This document shows positions 6,549 through 9,859 of a DNA stretch of 9,859 nt, piece after piece. The notes beneath the pieces were generated by a model. That model ran no database searches. It worked only from the letters and a program-made list of their open reading frames with translations, and was not told the DNA's origin. A program made the translations under genes and the position numbers. Source of the DNA: Deltaproteobacteria bacterium (GTDB taxonomy: Bacteria; Myxococcota_A; UBA796; UBA9615); assembly GCA_029261955.1 (NCBI GenBank), contig JAJDAI010000314.1, positions 1-9,859 of the forward strand. Direction: 5' to 3'. Numbering within the stretch: the first letter of the stretch is position 1; each line of letters begins with the position of its first letter.

Positions 6549-7457
6549 CTAGGGGACGAGGGTCAGCGGCCCCTGGCCGTTCTCGTTGAACACGCCGTTG
6601 ACGGCGTCGAAGTCCACGCAGGACGTCGAGGGGCCGGTCGGGCACGCGAAGCACGTGAAGGCGAAGCAGGCCGTCGGGAAGGCGCTGAAGTCGAGGATGC
6701 CCGCGACGCGCGCGTTGACGATCTGGCTGGCGTCGTCGGTGAAGTCGCCGGTCAGCGTGGTCTCGAACATCGTGAAGTCGCCGAGCAGCGTGGGCAGGAA
6801 GATCTCGGCGGGGCCCGCCGCGAACTCCGGCGGGTTGCTGTAGTCGCCCGGGGTCGTGTCCGTGAGGTCCATCGTCGCGAACTCGAGGTCCTGCAGGCAG
6901 GTCAGCGGGTCGCCGATGCCGGCCAGCATGTCGATCGTGCCGCCGGGCAGGTCCACGGCCGTCGGGTTGACCAGCAGCGGGAAGTCGTTGAGCGAGACGT
7001 TCAGCGCCGCGAGCACGGGGCCCATGTTGGACGGCGTGTTGATGGTGACCGTGTCCCAGTCCAGGCAGTAGGTGCTGTCGACCATGTCGTTGCTGGGGCC
7101 GGCGGCCGAGTCGTCGTCGTCGCCGTTGGCAGCGCTGTCGTCGTCGTCCGCTGCGTCGTCGTCGTCGGCGGCGGAGTCGTCGTCGTCGGCTGCGTCGTCG
7201 TCGTCGGCCGAGTCGTCGTCGTCCGAGCCGCCGTTGGCGCTGTCGTCGTCGTCTGCGGAGTCGTCGTCGTCCGCGGAGTCGTCGTCGTCCGCGGAGTCGT
7301 CGTCGTCCGCGGAGTCGTCGTCGTTCGCTGCGGAGTCGTCGTCGTCGCCCGTCACGTCGTCGTCATCGGAGCTGTCGTCGTCGTCCGCTTCGTCCGGGCA
7401 ACCGGAGAGCGCGAGCGGGAGCAGCAGCAGGCAGAAGAGCAGCAGGGTGTGGCGCAT
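6549..7457 (-). CDS. Lipoprotein with long DDDDSA repeat linker, 302 aa
   Basis: A signal peptide (MRHTLLLFCLLLLPLALSGC) ends in a perfect lipobox LSGC with the lipidated Cys at residue 20. ATG 7457 has GGAG six bases upstream (7464-7467 on the plus strand); a TTG directly before it is less likely to be the start. Residues 25-119 consist of 14 short blocks, mostly DDDDSA, carrying 55 aspartates. This stretch is probably a long, extended, highly negative stalk or a divalent-cation-binding segment. The C-terminal part (about 120-302) starts NDMVDSTYCLDWDTVTI and contains six or seven cysteines, including FACPTGPSTSC near the end, suggesting a disulfide-stabilised extracytoplasmic domain. I do not recognise a family. 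It precedes the DUF5684 gene by 1 nt and is very probably in one transcript with it. Confidence 0.9.
   Translation of the reverse strand: MRHTLLLFCLLLLPLALSGCPDEADDDDSSDDDDVTGDDDDSAANDDDSADDDDSADDDDSADDDDSADDDDSANGGSDDDDSADDDDAADDDDSAADDDDAADDDDSAANGDDDDSAAGPSNDMVDSTYCLDWDTVTINTPSNMGPVLAALNVSLNDFPLLVNPTAVDLPGGTIDMLAGIGDPLTCLQDLEFATMDLTDTTPGDYSNPPEFAAGPAEIFLPTLLGDFTMFETTLTGDFTDDASQIVNARVAGILDFSAFPTACFAFTCFACPTGPSTSCVDFDAVNGVFNENGQGPLTLVP
7101..7385 (-). repeat. Asp-rich minisatellite in the lipoprotein gene
   Basis: An in-frame array encodes 14 blocks of DDDD(S/A)A type. The core at 7258-7311 holds three perfect 18-bp units (plus strand GAGTCGTCGTCGTCCGCG), with a partial fourth to 7323 and a diverged copy at 7240-7257. 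Perfect neighbouring copies suggest recent expansion by slippage or unequal recombination, so the copy number may vary between strains. The GAC/GTC periodicity removes stop codons from all frames, which explains long spurious frames here. Confidence 0.95.
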
Positions 7458-7651
7458 CAAGCACTCCAGGTGGTCAGGGCCGTGCAGAATCCGAACTCGA
7501 TCGGCGTCCGCAGCAAGGGCGGCGCGGTCAATACCACGCTGTGACGTGACAAGCCCGACCCTGCTAGCAACGGTAAGACCCGGATCGCCGATGTCCTCGG
7601 GTCGTGTGCTGCCCGCGATCGCGGAAGCCAGCGGCTAAAGTCCGCATCTCC
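7458..7651. other. Divergent intergenic region with 12-bp palindrome
   Basis: This 194-bp region should carry promoters for the minus-strand lipoprotein gene and the plus-strand radical SAM gene. On the minus strand TTGACC (complement of 7526-7531) resembles a -35 box but lacks a good -10 at normal spacing. On the plus strand TAAAGT (7636-7641) matches four of six positions of a -10 box, ten bases before ATG 7652. No Shine-Dalgarno sequence lies in front of that ATG, so a leaderless or near-leaderless message is possible. TGCTAGCA (7562-7569) and CCGCGATCGCGG (7613-7624) are perfect palindromes. No coding potential was seen. Confidence 0.45.
7613..7624. promoter_or_regulatory. Perfect 12-bp palindrome, possible operator
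   Basis: CCGCGATCGCGG is a perfect inverted repeat with the centre at GATC, 27 bp before the radical SAM start and just upstream of the possible -10 TAAAGT. Its position would suit a repressor or activator site. Such GC palindromes also arise by chance in GC-rich DNA, so the call is tentative. Confidence 0.25.
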
Positions 7652-9859
7652 ATGAAGGTCCTCCTCACCAACCCACCCTGGCTCCGGCCGGGCTGGTACG
7701 GCGTCCGCGCCGGCTCCCGCTGGCCCCACATGGAGCGGGCGGAGTCGCCCTACAGCCCCTTCCCCTTCCTGCTCGGCTACGCCGCGGCGGTGTTGGAGCA
7801 GGACGGCGTCGAGGTGGAGGTCATCGACGCCTGCGCCGAGCGCATCGGCCGCGAGGCCTTCCTGGAGCGGGTCGAGGCGGCGAACCCCGACGTGGTGATG
7901 GCGGAGATCAGCACGCCCTCCTTCCACGGGGACATGCGCACGCTGCAGGGCGTGCGGGACCTGGGCTTCGATGGGCCGATCCTCGTCGGCGGGCTGCACA
8001 AGCCGCTGTACGGCTCCTCCTTCCTCGACTCCGATCTGCCCGTCGACGGCACGCTGGTCGGCGAATACGAGATGACGCTGCGCGACTTCATGCGCGCCGG
8101 CGCTGATCCGAAAGAGCCGATCCCCGGCCTGCTCTGGCGGGGTCGGGACGGCGTGCTCGATGGCGGACGCAAGGCCAGCCAGGAGGGCCTCGACGCCTTC
8201 CCCTGGCCGGCGCGGCACCTCTTCAAGATGGACGCGTACCACGACCTGCCCGGAGGCATCCCCGCCCCCTCGGTGCAGCTCTGGGCCAGCCGCGGTTGCT
8301 CCTTCACCTGCAGCTTCTGCGCGTGGCCGCAGATCCTCTACGGCGACAACGCCTACCGGGTGCGTGACGCAGGCGCGGTGGCCGACGAGGTGCTGGCGCT
8401 CGCCGAGCAGGGCTACAAGTCCATCTACTTCGACGACGACACCTTCAACCTCGGCAAGCGGCGCACGGCGGCCATCGCGACGGCCTTCCGCGAGCGCGGC
8501 GTGAACGTGCCCTGGGCCTTCATGGGCCGGGCGGACACCTGCGACCCCGCGCAGTACGAGGCCCTGGTGGAGACCGGGCTGCAGGCGGTGAAGTACGGGG
8601 TCGAGAGCGCGGACACGGCGCGGCTGAAGCAGATCGGCAAGAACCTCGACGTGCAGCGCGTGCGCGACTCGATCCGGGTCGTGAAGTCGCTGGGCGTGAA
8701 GGTGCACCTGACCTTCATGTTCGGGCTGCCGGGCGAGACGCTGGACACCATGCAGCGCACGCTCGAGCTGGCCTACGAGCTCGACCCGGACTCGGCGCAG
8801 TTCACCGTCGCGACGCCCTTCCCGGGCTCCCGGCTCTACGAGGAGCTGCGCGAGTCGGGGCGGCTGGACGGCCTGGAATTCGAGGACCTGGACGGCTACC
8901 GGACCGGTGTGGTCAGCACCGACGCGCTGGAGGCGGAGCAGATCATCTCCTTCGTGCACGGCGTGCACCGGCGCTGGGAGACCCGCGACCGCCCGGCTGG
9001 CGTCGCGCCCGTCATCCCCGTCAGCGAGGTGGGCGGCTCCGGCGTGTCCGTGGGGCTCCTGGCCCGGCGTGGGGAGGCGGCCTGGTTGAAGGACGCGCTG
9101 CGGGCCGTCGCCGAGCAGGAGGGGCCCTCGCGGGAGATCGTCGTGGCGGCCGAAGCCGGCGACCCCGAGCTGGAGCTCGCCGCGGCCGAGGTCTGCGACT
9201 GGGCGACCTTCGTGGACGTGGCCGAGGGACCGCTCGCCAACGCGGTCGCGCCGCGCTGCGCGGGTCGCTGGATCGGGCTGCTCGAATCGCCCGCGGTGCC
9301 AGCTGATGGCTGGCTGGAGGCGGCCATCGCGGCCACGAAGCAGCACCCCGAGGCCGGCGCCATCGCCTTGCCCGCGAGCGACGGCACGCTGGGTCGCAGC
9401 CTCTCGCGGTCCGGGCGAGCGGGCGAGGGCGTGCTCGCGCCCTTTGCGGCTTCGTCGTCGGGAGGCCTCTTCTCGCGCGCCCTGCTGGAGGACCTCGGGG
9501 GCTTCGACCCGTCGTTGCCCCCCGACCTCGCCGACCTCGAGCTGGCGTTGCGCGGCGTGCTGATGGGCTACCGCACCGTCGCCGCCGAGGCGCCGCCCCT
9601 CGCTCGGTTGACGGAGTCCCCCGACGCCCGCGCCTGGGCCCGAGGCCGCGTGCGTCTGCTGCTCAAGGCGCTGCCGCGCGAGCTCTGGAAGCAGGAAGCC
9701 CCGGCCATCGCCCTGCAGACCCTCCTCGACATCGTCCGCCTCGGCCCCTCCGCCGCGCTCGGCACCGTGGACGGCCTGCGCGAAGCCCAGGCCACCCTCC
9801 AGGAGCGCCGACGGGCCCTCGGGCGCCGCCGCGTCGGCCCCGGCTTCGTCGCCGCGGCC
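7652..9859 (+). CDS. B12-binding radical SAM protein fused to a GT2-like domain (3' partial, at least 736 aa)
   Basis: The frame is open from ATG 7652 (MKVLLTNPPW, a typical start for this class) to the window edge. Residues 1-140 are a cobalamin-binding-type Rossmann domain (NPDVVMAEISTPS, GPILVGGLH, GTLVGEYE) without DxHxxG, as is common in B12-radical SAM enzymes. The radical SAM core follows: RGCSFTCSFCAWPQILYG gives CxxxCxxC at Cys216, Cys220 and Cys223, then YFDDDTFN (261-263 DDD), KYGVES (314-319) and FGLPGE (357-362). The WPQ..YG..YRVR run after the cysteines recalls the HpnJ-like subgroup (inference). From about residue 463 a glycosyltransferase-2-like domain begins (VSVGLLARRGEAAWLKDAL), with GGLFSRALLEDLGGFDP (GGFDP at 616-620) and a usual GT2 C-terminal helical tail. 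The GT2 acidic motifs are altered: VVDDGS-type reads VVAAEAGD (497-504) and the DxD position reads ESP (545-547). The radical SAM half should be active; the GT2 half probably binds but does not transfer. The substrate is unknown. Confidence 0.92.
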   Translation, partial: MKVLLTNPPWLRPGWYGVRAGSRWPHMERAESPYSPFPFLLGYAAAVLEQDGVEVEVIDACAERIGREAFLERVEAANPDVVMAEISTPSFHGDMRTLQGVRDLGFDGPILVGGLHKPLYGSSFLDSDLPVDGTLVGEYEMTLRDFMRAGADPKEPIPGLLWRGRDGVLDGGRKASQEGLDAFPWPARHLFKMDAYHDLPGGIPAPSVQLWASRGCSFTCSFCAWPQILYGDNAYRVRDAGAVADEVLALAEQGYKSIYFDDDTFNLGKRRTAAIATAFRERGVNVPWAFMGRADTCDPAQYEALVETGLQAVKYGVESADTARLKQIGKNLDVQRVRDSIRVVKSLGVKVHLTFMFGLPGETLDTMQRTLELAYELDPDSAQFTVATPFPGSRLYEELRESGRLDGLEFEDLDGYRTGVVSTDALEAEQIISFVHGVHRRWETRDRPAGVAPVIPVSEVGGSGVSVGLLARRGEAAWLKDALRAVAEQEGPSREIVVAAEAGDPELELAAAEVCDWATFVDVAEGPLANAVAPRCAGRWIGLLESPAVPADGWLEAAIAATKQHPEAGAIALPASDGTLGRSLSRSGRAGEGVLAPFAASSSGGLFSRALLEDLGGFDPSLPPDLADLELALRGVLMGYRTVAAEAPPLARLTESPDARAWARGRVRLLLKALPRELWKQEAPAIALQTLLDIVRLGPSAALGTVDGLREAQATLQERRRALGRRRVGPGFVAAA

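Noticed and set aside
7101..7385. Possible CRISPR array
   Set aside because: The periodicity is 18 bp with no unique spacers and encodes an in-frame acidic protein linker.
6447..7638. Plus-strand frames across the Asp-repeat lipoprotein
   Set aside because: They consist of poly-Val/Gly or poly-Ser created by the GTC periodicity; the minus strand has a signal peptide, lipobox and ribosome site.
7457..9346. 629-codon minus-strand frame opposite the radical SAM fusion gene
   Set aside because: Composition is antisense-like and the opposite strand carries complete radical SAM motifs in order.

Overview
The window is about 70% G+C, densely coded DNA from what looks like a Myxococcota (deltaproteobacterial-type) genome. 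The pointers are a DUF2330 protein ending in a MYXO-CTERM-like tail (Cys, short hydrophobic helix, Arg cluster), secreted proteins with DDDDSA low-complexity linkers, small lipoproteins with a good lipobox, and very GC-rich codon use. No tRNA, rRNA, CRISPR array, insertion sequence or phage gene was seen.

Layout. (1) 1-805, minus strand: a small lipoprotein, then 49 bp later the first 81 codons of a radical SAM enzyme that runs off the left edge. (2) 806-1092: a 287-bp divergent intergenic region. (3) 1093-2796, plus: a secreted DUF2330 protein with an Asp-rich insert, two Cys-rich EGF-like stretches and the sorting tail. (4) 2789-3382, minus: a short protein that looks like the front half of a B12-binding radical SAM enzyme without the cluster cysteines. 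It overlaps the DUF2330 gene tail-to-tail, and a strong hairpin sits at the junction. (5) 3406-6194, plus: a membrane-anchored sulfatase-fold protein with its catalytic and metal residues replaced, coupled through ATGA to an intact type I phosphodiesterase of the alkaline phosphatase superfamily. (6) 6182-7457, minus: a lipoprotein with 14 Asp blocks followed, after 1 nt, by a DUF5684 membrane protein. (7) 7652-9859, plus, open at the right edge: a B12-binding radical SAM protein fused to a glycosyltransferase-2-like domain that lacks the usual acidic motifs.

Taken together (inference), this is a cell-envelope or surface-decoration neighbourhood: exported lipoproteins and a sortable surface protein, AP-superfamily hydrolases, and radical SAM/glycosyltransferase chemistry. 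The most unusual theme is that three proteins or domains keep an enzyme fold but have lost the motifs that normally carry the chemistry: the sulfatase-like protein, the radical SAM-like protein and the GT2-like domain. Each lies beside, or is fused to, a catalytically intact protein. Substrates cannot be named from the sequence.
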